This document shows, piece by piece, positions 1-12,396 of a DNA stretch of 64,000 nt. The stretch is taken from contig NC_079514.1 in the NCBI RefSeq assembly GCF_000801105.2, forward strand, positions 31,545,075-31,609,074, given 5' to 3'. The notes beneath the pieces were generated by a model. The model searched no databases, was not told the DNA's origin, and worked only from the letters and a program-made list of their open reading frames with translations. This DNA comes from Raphanus sativus (lineage: Eukaryota; Streptophyta; Magnoliopsida; Brassicales; Brassicaceae). The stretch's first letter is position 1, and each line of letters begins with the position of its first letter. A program made the position numbers and the translations under genes.

Positions 1-276
1 TTTAATGGCGTCCCAGATCTTCTTTGCAGAGTCTAGTTCTCCAACTTGAAGAACCAGAGCTTCGGGTATAGATTGGACAAGTAACGCCATGGCCATGTTG
101 TTCTTCTCTACATCTCCTTCTTCTGTCTCGACAACATCCCAGACCTTATGAACTTTCAACAGGATCTTCATTTTGATGGCCCATACAGTGTAATTTGTGG
201 AGCTCAAAATGGGACATTTAATCGATGAAAATCATGTCTCCTTCTGCTTTGCCGTAGCAACCGTAAGATCCGTCAT
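1..276 (-). pseudogene. Copia gag N-terminal fragment, antisense
   Basis: Read on the minus strand, this encodes the start of a Ty1/copia Gag polyprotein: an N-terminal stretch with KCPIL and TNYTVWA, then [12 protein letters not shown] and an NNMAMALL segment, closely resembling the N-terminus of the intact Copia element at 47291 in this window. The start codon is at 274-276, just inside the primer-binding site. The frame is broken soon after the start: codons before and after about position 230 are in different frames, so this copy is not functional. The element continues beyond the left edge of the window, so its pol region and other LTR cannot be judged. It belongs to the same broad lineage as the intact element but has a diverged LTR. 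The Gag call is secure; the family name is not. Confidence 0.85.
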
Positions 277-290
277 AGCTTCAATTTGTT

Positions 291-303
291 GCTCTGATAC
301 CAA
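291..303 (-). other. Primer-binding site of the antisense Copia element
   Basis: The minus strand reads TTGGTATCAGAGC, the standard initiator-tRNA-Met primer-binding site of plant Copia elements. It lies one base inside the LTR, which fixes the element's orientation. Confidence 0.9.
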
Positions 304-304
304 A

Positions 305-556
305 TATTGAAACTAGTTATCACGATTGCTATGTATGAATGACAATATTTATAAGACTCACTCTCTTATATTAGCTTTAAGGGAAAACTTACTCAAAACC
401 TCAAGCACAACAATCTCAATCACTCTCTCACGCTCAACCCTATCACACACGATGGGTTTATATATTTAGCTACTGAGAATATTCTAGTCTTAGAGATAAT
501 GACTATCTGTTACAGATAACTCCTAATAACAATACTAATCTTTATCTCAACCAACA
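305..556 (-). mobile_element. Copia 5' LTR (minus orientation)
   Basis: This LTR of about 252 bp adjoins the primer-binding site. On the minus strand it starts TGTTGGTTGAG and ends in CAATA, the same non-canonical end as the intact Copia element at 46962. The right edge at 556 is inferred from the TGTTGG start. The next 26 bases (557-582) separate it from the Athila element; they include the AATAG that could be a target duplication, but the partner copy lies outside the window. Both elements have landed in the remains of one resistance gene. Confidence 0.75.
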
Positions 557-582
557 AATAGATTAGAACTTCTCGTAGCTTG

Positions 583-1942
583 TGATGTCTTGCATAATTG
601 CATTGTTTCACCCATTCCCTTTCATGCATTTTCATCATATAGGTTAGATTCTAGTCATGTTTAAGTTGCATTTTGCATACATGAGTCCTTATCAGGTATT
701 GGAGCATCTTATAGAGCTTTTGGAGACATTGGAATGCATTTGGAGCTCAAAAGATGTGAAAAGGAGGATGATTGGACGAGAGGAGCCTGGAGCGACCTCG
801 AGGAGTCGCTGTGCGACCTCGCTCCAGCCGGAGCGACCTGCATGAAGAAAGCTAGAGCGACCACTCCAAGTCGCTCGGCTTTACACGTCTCGAAGACGAA
901 GAAATTGACTCCAGAGCGACCCCTCGCAGCGACCATCCGAGGTCGCTCCCAAGGCCAGAGCGACGTGCTGGAGCGACCTGCGGAGGTCGCTGCGTGTTTC
1001 TTATTTTCGATTTCTTTTTAATTCAAGGACCTATTTGCAATTACTTATGTCGTTTTGGCACTCTGAAAAACCTAAGTTTAAGACTGGTTGTAGCCACTTT
1101 TGGGCAGATTATCTTTTGTTGAAGAGAAAACCACAAAATACTCTTGGAAAGTTCATCTTTTGGATTCATTGTTCTATTGTTATTGATTTCTTATTGATTT
1201 CTGTGTTCATCTACATGTTTAATCTGAAATCCAGTATGGGTTTAAGGTTTAACATGAAGATTAGTGAGTAGTTCTCTTTTGAATTCATGGGTTAGGGAGA
1301 CTAGGGTGATTAGGTTAGATCAAGGATGTTTTTAGTGTAGATCAATCTCAAGCCTTGCTAGTAGAGTGTTCTTACAGCCTCTTTCGATCTGATCATTCGA
1401 AAGTTGATCTCTAGACATTTCCCACCCAAAAGGTGTTTGTTGAAATGTCTGAGACAACTCTGCTAGGCTCTTAATGCATCTTGCCAAAGATATTTGTTGT
1501 TAAGAGTGTTAGGATAGCTAATAAACCTGTTCTTATTGATTGCTTTCATATCATTCAGCCAAAGAGATTTGATGTTTGAGATGTGTTAGCAAATGAGCAT
1601 TCATCTAGATATAGAGCTTGCTTAGGATCGTGTTTAGGCTTAAGGTCATTTGTTTGATTCATCATTTGTCATCTTTGTTTGATACTTGATCACCCGAAAT
1701 CATATTCCCATGCCCATGAGTTCTCTTTTATCATATTTAAGCAAGTCATTCATTTACTGCGATTTAGTTCTATCTTGTCATCATAGTTAGTCATTGTTTC
1801 TGAAATCATTTTAAATCATTGGTTGCATTTAGATTAAGTAAGTGCTTGCATTCTTAGTGCTTGAAATCCCTCAGAACTGGTTCGACATATTACTTCCATT
1901 CTACTATCATTTGACTTAGGAGTCTCAAAACTCCTAACATCA
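583..1942 (+). repeat. Athila 5' LTR
   Basis: The 1,360-bp LTR begins TGATGTCTTGCATAATTG and ends CTCCTAACATCA. The 3' LTR at 12397-13755 matches it almost throughout. Its most striking part is the GC-rich GAGCGAC-motif cluster at 788-994 inside otherwise AT-rich sequence. I could not pick a convincing TATA box or start site by eye. Confidence 0.95.
788..994. repeat. GAGCGAC/GTCGCTC motif module (5' LTR copy)
   Basis: In about 205 bp the heptamer GAGCGAC occurs about six times and its complement-like forms (GTCGCTC, GTCGCTG) about four times, giving many possible short hairpins. The segment is CpG-rich compared with the flanking LTR. It is repeated in the 3' LTR and, with changes, between pol and the env-like region. 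Function unknown. Confidence 0.85.
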
Positions 1943-1944
1943 AA

Positions 1945-1958
1945 TTGGCGCCGTTGCC
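1945..1958 (+). other. Athila primer-binding site
   Basis: TTGGCGCCGTTGCC begins two bases after the 5' LTR. This is the primer site usual in Athila/Tat gypsy elements, generally assigned to tRNA-Asp (family knowledge, from memory). Confidence 0.85.
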
Positions 1959-2075
1959 AAATTCTGAGTAGATTTGAACATTGAGATTTAGTAGCTTGCT
2001 TGAGACTAAATCATTTTCTTTTATTTTGCTGATTACTGATTCTCCTTTTTCAATTCCCTTTTGATCTGCAGGTGT

Positions 2076-5000
2076 ATGAACTTGAGGAGCAGGGGTCCAA
2101 CAAACCTAGTTCCAAGAGCAGCAGACATCCGAGCTTTAGAGAGGGAGTGTGCTAGAAAAAGGAGAGAAGAGGAGCAACAGGCTCACATACAGGATCCGAA
2201 CATTGAAATGGCTGACCCACAAGCGAATGGCGATGGCAACGCCCCACCAGCTCGACCTATTGGTGCCTATGACCGGCCAACTAACCATGGCCACCTGTTA
2301 GGAATCAGAGCACCAGCTGTGGCAGCAAACAACTTTGAGATCAAGTCAGGGTTGCTGAACCAGATTGAGAACAACAAGTTTCATGGCCTGGCTGCAGAGA
2401 ATCCATTCGACCACTTGGACAGTTTTGATAGATACTGCGGTCTCTCCAAAACCAATGGTGTATCAGAAGATGCTTTCAAGCTCAAGCTTTTCCCTTTCTC
2501 TTTGGGGGATAAGGCACGTCAGTGGGAGAAGTCTCTGCCAAGCAGCTCCATCACCACTTGGGATGACTGCAAGAAAGCTTTCCTAGAGAAATTCTTCTCT
2601 ACTTCCAAGACAGCTGACTACAGGAATGAGATATCCGGATTCAAGCAGAAGAACTTGGAAGGATTCAGTGAAGCATGGGAAAGGTTCAATGGCTACCTAG
2701 CTCAATGCCCACACCATGGTTTCAACAAGGGAAGCTTGCTTAGCACATTCTACAGAGGTGCCTTACCTGAGTACAGAGCAAGATTGGATACTGCAAGTAA
2801 TGGGAACTTCTTGGACAGAACAGAAGAAGAGGCAGGGAAACTTGTTGAAAATATGGTCAAGAGTGATGCCGTCTACAGTGGGGATCATGACAGAGCTGAT
2901 AGGTCAGCAGACAAGCAGACAAGAAAAGAGATAAAGGCTTTGCAGGATAAGATTGACATCCTCATTGCTGATAAAGCTTCTCAAGCTCAGATGAACTTTG
3001 TTGGCAACCCACAGCACGAGATACCAGCTGCTGTCAATGAGGTTGAAGGTCTGGAAGGTCAGGAAGAGCTGTGTTTTATCAACAACAATGGTACTTGGTA
3101 CAAGAAGGAGCCAAACTTTCAGTACAACAACTATCAGCAGAGACCTTACTCTAACAACCAGCAGAATGGATATCAGCCTAGGAACAACCAGCAAGGTGGC
3201 TATCAGCAAAAGCAAAACCCTCCTCCTGGTTTTCCCAACCAAGGTCAGAACTCTTCTCAACAGCAGCCTGCTCCATCTAGCTCTACACCCCAAGAGAGCA
3301 GCACTGATGCACTTCTGAAAAAAATCTTGGAGTCACAGACTAGAAGTGAGAAGCATGTTAGTTATGAGCTGAAAAACCTTCACAACAAGATTGATGGGAG
3401 CTACAATGATCTCAACAACAAGTTCAGAGCTTTGGAGAACCAATTTGCTTCCATGAACACTCAGCAAAATCGCCAACAAGGCTCTCTACCTGGAAAACCT
3501 GAGCAGAATCCCAAGGATGCAAAAGCTATCACACTTAGGAGTGGTAAGGAGTTACCTCCTAGAACTCTCACCAAGGATGCTGAGAAACTAGGTGAGGGGG
3601 TGGCCATCAACATAGATGATGAAGTGGTTATTGTTGATGAGAAGACTAATGATGAGGTCTTGGAGAAGATTGTGGAAGCTAAAGGTAAAGGAAAGGTTGG
3701 AGAAGAGAAGAAGACTGTAAAAGATGGTGAAGTTGTTCCTCCAGCAAAGGAGAATGCTTTTGTCCCTCCTCCTTATGAACCCAAACTTCCATTCCCTGGT
3801 AGGTTCAAGAAGCAGTTGCTGGAGAAGTACAAAGCTCTGTTTGAGAAGCAGATGAGTGAGGTTCAGATCACAATGCCAATCATTGATGCTTTCATGCTGG
3901 TCCCTCAATACAGCAAGTTCCTGAAAGATGTCGTAGCATCAAAGAAGAAAGAGATGGAAGGTATGATGATTCTCACTCATGAGTGCAATGCCATAATTCA
4001 GAGGCTTGATGTTCCAAAAAAGCTAGAGGATCCAGGATGCTTTACACTTCCTTGTACTCTTGGACCCATGATGTTTGAGAAATGTCTCTGTGATTTGGGA
4101 GCTAGTGTGAGCTTGATGCCTTTGTCTGTTGCTAAGAAGCTTGGTTTCACTCAGTACAAGAAGTGTAGACTCTCTCTGGTGTTAGCTGATCGTTCGGTGA
4201 AGTACCCTGTTGGCATCTTAGAGGACCTTCCAGTGATGGTAGGAAATTGTGAGATCCCTACAGACTTTGTGGTGCTTGAGATGGGTGAAGAAGCTCAAGA
4301 TCCCTTGATCCTTGGTAGACCTTTCTTAGCCACAGCAGGAGCTATTGTTAATGTGAAAGAAGGCAAGATCGATCTCCATTTGGGTAAAGGAAACATTCTC
4401 CACTTTGACATCAAGGAGGTGATGAAGAGACCAATCATGCAGGCACAAATCTTCTACATAGATGAGATGGATGCTCTTGCTGATGAGCTCCTTGAAGAGC
4501 TATCAATAGAGGATCCTTTACAGCATGCCTTGACCATTGAGAGAGATGATGAAGTGGTTGAGAACCTGGCTAGTACTGCATATGGACTGATGCTGGATTC
4601 ACACAAGGGATTTAATGGCAAGGATCAGTTTGAGGAGTTGCCACAGGAGGTTCATCAAGAGGCTGCAGTCACTCAACATGAAGACATCCAGCAAGATGAC
4701 TGGAGTGAGCTTAAGGCGCCTAAGGTGGAACTAAAACCTCTTCCCCATGGTGTAAGGTATGCATTTCTTGGTCCCAATGAAACCTATCCTGTCATTGTGA
4801 GTAGTGAACTTACTGAAACTGAATTGTCTGAACTTTTGAAAACACTTAAAAGGTTTAGAAAAGCAATAGGTTACTCACTTGATGACATCAAAGGAATTTC
4901 ACCATCTTTGTGCATGCATAGGATACATCTAGAGGATGAATCAATGACTTCTATCGAGCATCAAAGAAGGTTAAATCCTAACCTGAAGGATGTTGTAAAG

Positions 5001-7673
5001 AAGGAGATTCTTAAGCTCTTAGATGCTGGGGTTATTTACCCTATTTCCGATTCAAAATGGGTATCTCCTGTGCATGTTGTCCCAAAGAAAGGTGGAATCA
5101 CTGTGATTAAAAATGACAAAGATGAATTGATACCAACAAGAACTGTCACAGGTCATAGAATGTGTATTGATTACAGAAAACTGAACTCTGCATCTCGAAA
5201 AGATCATTTTCCATTGCCCTTTATTGATCAGATGCTTGAGAGACTTGCTAATCATCCATTCTATTGTTTTCTTGATGGGTATTCAGGTTTCTTCCAAATC
5301 CCCATACATCCCCATGATCAAGAGAAAACGACATTCACATGTCCTTATGGTACCTTCGCATATCGAAGAATGCCATTTGGACTATGTAATGCTCCAGCCA
5401 CCTTCCAAAGGTGCATGATGTCAATTTTCTCTGATCTAATTGAGGATGTTGTGGAGGTGTTTATGGATGATTTCTCTGTCTATGGATCTTCGTTCTCTGC
5501 TTGTTTGTCAAATTTGTGCAGGGTCCTACAGAGATGTGAAGACACCAACCTTGTACTGAACTGGGAGAAGTGCCACTTCATGGTCAAGGAAGGGATTGTG
5601 CTTGGGCACAAGATTTCAGAGAAGGGGATTGAAGTGGACAAGGCTAAGATTGAGGTTATGGTCAGTTTGCCTCCACCTAAGACAGTGAAAGATATCAGAA
5701 GTTTTCTTGGACATGCTGGTTTCTACAGGAGGTTCATCAAAGACTTCTCCATGATCACTAGACCATTGACCAGGTTGCTTTGTAAGGAAGCCACTTTCAG
5801 CTTTGAAGTAGAGTGTCTTGAGGCCTTCAAGAAGCTGAAAAATGAACTCATCAGTGCCCCCATAGTCCAACCACCTGATTGGGATCTCCCCTTTGAGATC
5901 ATGTGTGATGCTAGTGATTATGCTGTGGGAGCTGTACTAGGGCAGAAGAAGAATGGAAAAACTCATGTGATCTACTATGCAAGCCAGACCATGAATGAAG
6001 CTCAAATGAGGTATGCCACCACAGAGAAGGAAATGCTAGCCATTGTCTTTGCCTTTGAGAAGTTCAGAAGCTACTTGGTGGGATCTAAGGTTATTGTCTA
6101 CACTGATCATGCTGCTTTGAGACATCTTCTAGCCAAGAAAGATGCAAAACCAAGACTTTTGAGGTGGATCCTATTGCTTCAGGAGTTTGATTTGGAGATC
6201 AGAGATAAGCCAGGAGTTGAGAATGGTGTAGCTGATCACTTGTCCAGGCTGAAGGTGGAGTGTGGAGTACCTATTGATGAGGGACTTCCAGAGGAGCAAA
6301 TCATGGCTATTGGAGCAGTGATGGCAGTTTGTGACACTGGTAGAAAGCTTGAGGAAGTGAAGGCAACTGAAGAGAAGGAACCTTGGTATGCTGATTTGGT
6401 GAACTACCTAGCCACAGGAAAAGAACCTTTGAATCTTGTGGGCTATGCCAAGAAGAAGTTCTACAAAGATGTGAAGAGGTACTACTGGGATGAGCCTTAT
6501 CTCTACACTCTCTGCAAAGATCAGCTGTATAGGAGAGTGGTTGCTAATGAAGAGATAGATGGGATCCTCACACAATGTCATGGATCATCCTATGGAGGCC
6601 ACTTTGCTACTTTTAAGACTGTAGCAAAAGTGTTACAAGCTGGATTCTGGTGGCCACACATGTTCAAAGACACACAAGACTTTGTCTCCAAGTGTGATTC
6701 ATGCCAAAGAAGAGGAAACATCACCAAGAGGAATGAGATGCCTCAAAATCCTATCCTAGAAGTTGAGGTCTTTGATGTGTGGGGTATTGACTTCATGGGA
6801 CCATTTCCTTCATCATATGGGAACAAGTACATTCTTGTGGCTGTTGACTATGTCTCAAAGTGGGTGGAAGCTATTGCTAGTCCCACCAATGATGCTAAAG
6901 TGGTGACCAACATGTTCAAGAGTATTATCTTCCCAAGGTTTGGAGTTCCAAGAGTTGTGATCAGTGATGGGGGTTCTCACTTCATTAACAAGCTGCTCGA
7001 AGGACTTCTAAGGAAGAATGGTGTGAAGCATAAGGTAGCAACTCCTTACCATCCTCAGACAAGTGGTCAAGTTGAGGTCTCTAACAGAGAGATCAAATCC
7101 ATTCTGGAGAAGATTGTGGGGATCACGAGGAAGGATTGGTCTAATAAGCTTGATGATGCACTTTGGGCCTATAGGACAGCTTACAAGACACCTTTAGGTA
7201 CCACACCTTTCAACCTTGTCTATGGGAAAGCCTGTCATCTACCTGTAGAGCTTGAGTACAAGGCATTATGGGCAGTGAAGTTGCTGAACTTCGACATCAA
7301 GAGTGCTAAGGAGAAAAGACTTTTCCAGCTACATGAGCTTGATGAGATAAGGATGGATGCTTTTGAAAATTCAAGGATCTACAAAGAAAAGACCAAAGCT
7401 TTCCATGACAAGAACATTCTGAAAAGAGAGTTCCGAGAGGGAGACCAAGTCCTTCTCTACAACTCTAGGCTGAAGTTGTTTCCAGGAAAGCTCAAGTCAA
7501 GATGGTCCGGTCCATTCAAGGTCAAAGAAATCAGACCTTATGGAGCAATAGTTCTATGGAGTGCTGATGGAAGTTACTTCACAGTGAATGGGCAGAGGGT
7601 TAAGCTCTACATGGCGGATGCACCAGAGGAAGATGGAGTTTCAACTCCACTTTCTGATCCTCCCCCAGCCTAA
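2076..7673 (+). CDS. Athila Gag-Pol polyprotein
   Basis: One open frame of 1,865 codons encodes the structural and replication proteins of the element. The ATG at 2076 was chosen because it is the first ATG of the frame and opens with [10 protein letters not shown], an Athila-like Gag start. Domains in order (approximate residues): Gag core 105-250, a Gln/Asn-rich linker 350-450, the ITLRSGK motif near 490, and an aspartic protease with [11 protein letters not shown] near 670 and [10 protein letters not shown] near 747. Reverse transcriptase follows with FMDDFSVYG near 1128, then RNase H with [13 protein letters not shown] near 1275. The integrase has an HH-CC zinc site near 1500-1545 and DDE residues in [15 protein letters not shown] and QVEVSNRE. 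No CCHC zinc knuckle was found in Gag. No internal stop or frameshift was seen, so the replication proteins may still be functional. Confidence 0.95.
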   Translation: MNLRSRGPTNLVPRAADIRALERECARKRREEEQQAHIQDPNIEMADPQANGDGNAPPARPIGAYDRPTNHGHLLGIRAPAVAANNFEIKSGLLNQIENNKFHGLAAENPFDHLDSFDRYCGLSKTNGVSEDAFKLKLFPFSLGDKARQWEKSLPSSSITTWDDCKKAFLEKFFSTSKTADYRNEISGFKQKNLEGFSEAWERFNGYLAQCPHHGFNKGSLLSTFYRGALPEYRARLDTASNGNFLDRTEEEAGKLVENMVKSDAVYSGDHDRADRSADKQTRKEIKALQDKIDILIADKASQAQMNFVGNPQHEIPAAVNEVEGLEGQEELCFINNNGTWYKKEPNFQYNNYQQRPYSNNQQNGYQPRNNQQGGYQQKQNPPPGFPNQGQNSSQQQPAPSSSTPQESSTDALLKKILESQTRSEKHVSYELKNLHNKIDGSYNDLNNKFRALENQFASMNTQQNRQQGSLPGKPEQNPKDAKAITLRSGKELPPRTLTKDAEKLGEGVAINIDDEVVIVDEKTNDEVLEKIVEAKGKGKVGEEKKTVKDGEVVPPAKENAFVPPPYEPKLPFPGRFKKQLLEKYKALFEKQMSEVQITMPIIDAFMLVPQYSKFLKDVVASKKKEMEGMMILTHECNAIIQRLDVPKKLEDPGCFTLPCTLGPMMFEKCLCDLGASVSLMPLSVAKKLGFTQYKKCRLSLVLADRSVKYPVGILEDLPVMVGNCEIPTDFVVLEMGEEAQDPLILGRPFLATAGAIVNVKEGKIDLHLGKGNILHFDIKEVMKRPIMQAQIFYIDEMDALADELLEELSIEDPLQHALTIERDDEVVENLASTAYGLMLDSHKGFNGKDQFEELPQEVHQEAAVTQHEDIQQDDWSELKAPKVELKPLPHGVRYAFLGPNETYPVIVSSELTETELSELLKTLKRFRKAIGYSLDDIKGISPSLCMHRIHLEDESMTSIEHQRRLNPNLKDVVKKEILKLLDAGVIYPISDSKWVSPVHVVPKKGGITVIKNDKDELIPTRTVTGHRMCIDYRKLNSASRKDHFPLPFIDQMLERLANHPFYCFLDGYSGFFQIPIHPHDQEKTTFTCPYGTFAYRRMPFGLCNAPATFQRCMMSIFSDLIEDVVEVFMDDFSVYGSSFSACLSNLCRVLQRCEDTNLVLNWEKCHFMVKEGIVLGHKISEKGIEVDKAKIEVMVSLPPPKTVKDIRSFLGHAGFYRRFIKDFSMITRPLTRLLCKEATFSFEVECLEAFKKLKNELISAPIVQPPDWDLPFEIMCDASDYAVGAVLGQKKNGKTHVIYYASQTMNEAQMRYATTEKEMLAIVFAFEKFRSYLVGSKVIVYTDHAALRHLLAKKDAKPRLLRWILLLQEFDLEIRDKPGVENGVADHLSRLKVECGVPIDEGLPEEQIMAIGAVMAVCDTGRKLEEVKATEEKEPWYADLVNYLATGKEPLNLVGYAKKKFYKDVKRYYWDEPYLYTLCKDQLYRRVVANEEIDGILTQCHGSSYGGHFATFKTVAKVLQAGFWWPHMFKDTQDFVSKCDSCQRRGNITKRNEMPQNPILEVEVFDVWGIDFMGPFPSSYGNKYILVAVDYVSKWVEAIASPTNDAKVVTNMFKSIIFPRFGVPRVVISDGGSHFINKLLEGLLRKNGVKHKVATPYHPQTSGQVEVSNREIKSILEKIVGITRKDWSNKLDDALWAYRTAYKTPLGTTPFNLVYGKACHLPVELEYKALWAVKLLNFDIKSAKEKRLFQLHELDEIRMDAFENSRIYKEKTKAFHDKNILKREFREGDQVLLYNSRLKLFPGKLKSRWSGPFKVKEIRPYGAIVLWSADGSYFTVNGQRVKLYMADAPEEDGVSTPLSDPPPA

Positions 7674-8864
7674 TCCAAAGGAGGTAAAGTCAAGCTAGCG
7701 ACTCAAAACAAGCTCACTTGGGAGGAAGTCCCATGTATATCCTTTGTACATATTGCATTAGTACTTTCATTTTCTTTGTTTTTCATCTTATTGCATAAAA
7801 AAAAAATGGGAAGTGAAGTTCTATGCAGGTTTTGGGTCGACTTGGTGTGAGCAAAAAGGGGCATCGTTGGAGCGACCACACCGGAGCGAGGTCGAGCAGT
7901 CGCTCCAGCTGGGAGCGACCCTCATGAGGAAACCTGGAGCGACCACTCCAAGTCGCTCGGCTCACACGCGACGGAGAGAAGAAAAAAATGGCCTGGAGCG
8001 ACCCCTCACAGCGACCACTCCAAGTCGCTCCAGGTCCGGTTCAGGTAAGTGATTTCTAATTTTAACCCCGGTTCGATTCGATTAAACCGGTTTTACTCAT
8101 TTAAATCGAACCGGTCGACCCTCTCACCTACCCAAAACCCTCGATCTCACCCTCTCCACTCTCCTCTCATCTCACAAACTCTCACAAACTCTCTCATCAC
8201 CAAAACCTCCATAACTTTCTCAAATCTTCACCAAATCAACTGATTCTTGTTTCTAAACCCTCACTTTCGCCCCAGTAGCCCCATTCCCATAATCTACTCG
8301 CCATTTACATTCATCCAGAGCAAGGTATGAACTTTCTAAACTCAATTTCGTAGGTCCATGAACCCTAGAAATTGAAATTCGAATTTTGGTCCTTTTCTTG
8401 CTTGATTATGATGAAATAGGCTAGGGAAAGTATGTATATCAAGTTGGGTTGTTGATTTCATGGTGGAATTGAGATTAATTTGAACTTTGCCAAATTAGGG
8501 TTCATGGATTTGGGGTTTTCGAAATTGAACTGAAATGATGGTGTTCGTGTTTGAGTTTGGTGTGTTGTGATGTGTAGAGACTTGTTTCAGGCAATTTCCT
8601 CATCCTAGAGCTTTTATTGAGAGAAGTCATACTATCTTGTATTTCTTTTCTTATCTTTTTGGATGAGAATTGTGATTTCTCTTGCTTGTGACTTGGTGAA
8701 CTGGTGTTTAACTTGTCTACATGGTTGAATTGAGTTAACTTGAGCTTAAATTGTGGTTCATTTGTTGAGTTAGCTTGTTTTTCCATGTTCATTTTGCCAA
8801 GTCTTTGTCCCTTCCCACTTCCTTTACTTACTCCTTTTTCAAGCTGTGAATTTTTCAGGTACCA
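7674..8864 (+). other. Spacer between pol and env-like frame
   Basis: This 1.2-kb non-coding stretch holds a third copy of the GAGCGAC module (7868-8033), then a C/T-rich leader (8080-8290). The 3' end reads TTTTTCAG immediately before the env-like start region, a plausible splice acceptor for a subgenomic env-like RNA. The splice idea is inference. Confidence 0.6.
7868..8033. repeat. GAGCGAC/GTCGCTC module (internal copy)
   Basis: This segment shares blocks with the LTR module in the same order: GAGCGACCACTCCAAGTCGC, then a purine-rich spacer, then GAGCGACCCCTC and CAGCGACCA, closing with GTCGCTCC. It therefore looks like a diverged duplicate of the LTR module rather than chance similarity. 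Confidence 0.8.
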
Positions 8865-10847
8865 ATGGGTAAGAAAACAAGAGCACAGTTGACAGCTGAG
8901 AAAGACGCAAGAGATGCAGAAGATTGGGCACAAAGAGGAAAGTCTTTAGAAGATGAAACTGCTCCAACAGGGACTGAGAGAACTACTAGGCAACGAACTC
9001 AGGCTGCAAGGAAGTCCACTGAGCAAATGCAGAGAGCAGAAACGACTTCAGCTGCAAGGAAGTCCACTGAGCAAGTCAAGAGAACAGAAACGACTTCAGC
9101 TGCAAGGAAGTCGACTGAACAGGGGAAGAGAGCAGGAAAGAGTATTGCAACTCCCACTGATGAGGAGAGTGAGGAAGGTGACGAGGAGTCAGAAGAGGAG
9201 CCTGCACCTGCGAAGAAGGCAAAGATGACAAAAGGGAAAGGTATTGCTGTTGAAAGGGACAAGGGGAAGGTTCCAACTCCGGAAGAGCTGTATGATCACC
9301 TGATGAATGGGATGGGCTGGCAGGCAACAAGATTTGCTGACCTTGAGCTACTGAAGGCACTAGAGATCGACTCAGATATGGCGGAACTGTTGGGGCATTT
9401 GAAAATGCCAAAGCTTCTCACCATGGCTTATCCCACCTACAAGGAGCTCACTTCCCAGTTCTTGTCCACTTTGGAAGTCACCTACCACGACTCTAGACAT
9501 GTTCGGCAGGGATGGGGGAAAATCAAGTTCAAGATCGATGGAAGGGTCTACTACATGAACTTCAGAGACATTGGGACAATCATGGGTTTCCAAGATGCAG
9601 AGGAGACTACTCTTCCGAGGTGCGACGGCCTCCCGAAGAAGCTGTGGGAATTGATCACTGGAATCAACCACAGGACCGGCGCTGACAAGAACTCTCGCAT
9701 CCGACACCCTACAGTGCGCTACCTCCACCGACTGCTTGTACACCTCTTCTACCCACGGAAGCAGCATGGTAACGTCACAGAGGAAGATCTCCGCCTTATC
9801 TGCCCTGCTATCAGTCCCTACACTACTCCGGGACAGCTACCACTCCCCAGCACAGACATTTACGCCAAATTTGGGATGGTAGGATTCTTTGTGAGTCGTC
9901 TTGAGCACTACAGAGACTGGGCTTGGACCACAGGGGATAAAGACCCAAAGATAGGGATTGGAGGGATGATCACACCTCTCCTACAGGCTCAGAACATCAA
10001 CTTAAGAAAGGGTGGAGTTGGTCCTAAGCTCATTGATGGAGCCTACTTGAAGATAGCCACCTACTTCAGTGGGATGTACCAGGGCAGCTACGTCTACCAC
10101 TATGGCTTGGAGAAAGGAAAGCTGAGGTACTCCTCCCAAACATGGACCTGACGAGCTTGATCATCCCTGGAGTCATCAGCTTTGACCTTTCCCCGACAGA
10201 CTTCTTTGGGGAACACGGGACTCTCGATCCCGTTGTTGAACTTGGTCGACCTTGGCAACCTAGGGAGTCGAGAGAGACTGAGCCAGAGAGACCTGCTAAG
10301 GCGGCTTCTCCACCCGTCTATGGTCAACCGCGCTACTCCTTCCAACCCTATAAAGGGGTTCTTCCACATGGTGCTCTTCGTGATGCTCATGAGCACATAG
10401 GTCGACTGCAGCGATGGAACAAGGCTCAGGACAGGACAATAGAGAAGTTAAAGACCAAGTGCAAGTCGCTTAGCAAGACGGTGAAGCAGCAGGCCAAGTT
10501 CACATCCAAAATCTTGAGGAAGATGGCTGATGTGCTGACGAGGGGAGGTATAGCAGGATGCAGCAGGGCAGACTTTGAATTCCCGGACGCTCCGCAGCCC
10601 CGGCGTCCACCTCATCCTGCTACCCTCAGCTGAGAGACAGCAGCGGCGCCTAGACAGGAACCCTCCCATCGAACCCTCATCCTCAGGAAACAAATCTCCA
10701 TCCTTGGCATCTTCAGATGACGACATAGAGGTTGAGGAGGTTCAGAGTCAGCACTGGTACGGAGACTACAGTTCCGCTGGAGGCTACTACACCTACTTCC
10801 CACCAGATGATGGCGCTGGCCCATCTGACTCCACTCACCACCCATAG
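8865..10847 (+). pseudogene. Athila ORF-1/env-like gene, frameshifted
   Basis: The first frame (8865-10151, 428 codons) starts MGKKTRAQLTAEKD. It has a Lys/Glu-rich N-terminus with three repeats around AARKSTEQ (near residues 45-90), an acidic block, and a globular region with GWGKIKFKIDGRVYYMNF typical of the ATHILA ORF-1 family. It then breaks: the protein continues in another frame (to 10633) through a coiled-coil-like HEHIGRLQRWNKAQ region, and in a third frame (to 10847) through a Ser/Asp-rich tail. Two frameshifts, near 10130-10145 and 10575-10633, are the simplest reading. I see no clear signal peptide or membrane segment, so 'env-like' refers to position only. Function in the family is uncertain. 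Confidence 0.8.
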
Positions 10848-12383
10848 AAGGTAACCCGCACTTCTTCCCTTGTAAATACCATTTTTTCTTGCATTTAGAT
10901 TTCTTTTGGGTATCTCTTTCGACTTAAGAACACAGAGACTGTGTGAATTAAGTTTGGGGGAGGTACCATGTATTTGATCATGTTTGCTTTCATGTTTAAG
11001 AGTCTCATGCATTGCGTTCTTATTCATATTCATAAAAAAAAAAAAAGCAAAACATTTAGACTGCATTCACTTGCACCTTTTAGGAGAGTCTAGAGCATAT
11101 AGGTTGCATTTCACTTGCATTGGGAGCAATGATTTAAAATGCCTTGGAAAGAACACCACTTCGCGCTTGAATTGATAATGCACCTCTTGTAAAAGCCTTG
11201 TATGTTTCGAGCCTTGAAAACTCTTCTTGAAACGTGTTGCTTGCTTGATATTGACATTGCTCTTGAAAACCAACTCCAAACTGAACTTGAATGTAATGAA
11301 CTTAATCTCTCTTGCATATGGGCACTTGCATACTTAGTCATGGATCTCATACACATTTGGGTTATCTTATTTCATTCATTATCCTCTTGTTAATCCAAAT
11401 GGCACTCCCATACCCTTTAACCCTTACCATTCATTGAAGCCATCATTGATTTGCTTGAGTGAGGCCTTTTTGTGAAAGCTTGTCATGTGCAAAATCTTGA
11501 GAATATTAGGAGCGATAATGGTTTGTTCTTATCTTTGGCTAGCACTAGGACCTCATTTGAGCTAGCACTTAGGATGGTTGTTGGGTTTGTGAACTTGTTT
11601 TTGATCTTGGGATTGGGATGTGAGAGAGAGGTGAAAGAAATGAACCAAAAAGTGAGAAAAGAAAAAAAAAACACTAGAAAAAAAAAAGAGAAAGAGAAAA
11701 ACTCTAGAATGTATAAATAGAATCCCCTTAAGAGTCAAAAGAAAAGAAACATGAAAAGAATGGGGGAAAGAAAAAAAAGGGAAAGAGTTTAGTAAAAAAA
11801 AAAAAAAAAATTTCCTAGTTGGTTAAGCAAGAAAGAGAAGAGTGTTCATTGGGTGAGTGGTGAAAGTGGTATATTTGGGGTTTGGGATGATGAAAAGAAG
11901 AAGGGTAGAACTTGTAATCATTTAGGAAAAGGGTAGAATGATAAGAACAAGTCATTGTATGCATGAATTGCTCCTTTTCTTAGATAAATTTTGCATAATG
12001 TTCTTACTCCTTTTCTTGAGAGTTAGCAACCATGAAAGATACATTTGAAACCCCTCTTGCTTCACATTAGACCATTTTCACTCTTACCAAGCCAAATGAT
12101 TGAGATCAAGTCCCCATTTGCAAGTATTCACCTTTTGTGTTGTATAAATGAATGTGAGAGTTGGTCTAAAGAGCTTGTTGATGGATGAGCATTGTAACTT
12201 GTGTAGAGGCATAGGAGTATGGATAGGCCTTGAGAAGCTAGAGTGCAATAAGAGAGTGTGCTATTTTTAGACTTTGAGTAAAATCTAGTCCTATGTGTGT
12301 TTCTTTTGGCTATGAGCTCCCACATTCACATCCTCTTTCTCAATGAGTTCTAGAAAGTTCACTTGTGGACAAGTAAAAGAACA
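10848..12383 (+). other. Athila 3' non-coding region
   Basis: No coding frame of note is seen. The stretch contains A-rich runs (11030-11045, 11650-11815) and a second polypurine-tract-like sequence at 10951-10962. Long 3' non-coding regions are usual in Athila. Confidence 0.7.
10951..10962 (+). other. Internal polypurine-tract copy
   Basis: AGTTTGGGGGAG here is identical over 12 bases to the functional tract just before the 3' LTR (12384-12395), but lies 1.4 kb upstream. It could be a second plus-strand primer or a relic. Confidence 0.5.
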
Positions 12384-12395
12384 AGTTTGGGGGAG
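12384..12395 (+). other. Athila polypurine tract
   Basis: AGTTTGGGGGAG immediately precedes the 3' LTR (starts 12397), the expected place for plus-strand priming. Confidence 0.85.
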
Positions 12396-12396
12396 T

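Noticed and set aside
2904..3293. Minus-strand open frame opposite Athila gag
   Set aside because: It is the antisense shadow of the Gln/Asn-rich linker of the real polyprotein; it has no start context or family motif.
8502..8933. Minus-strand frame of 143 codons upstream of the env-like region
   Set aside because: It overlaps the real env-like start, is Lys/Ser-rich without motifs, and is explained by the base composition of the leader.
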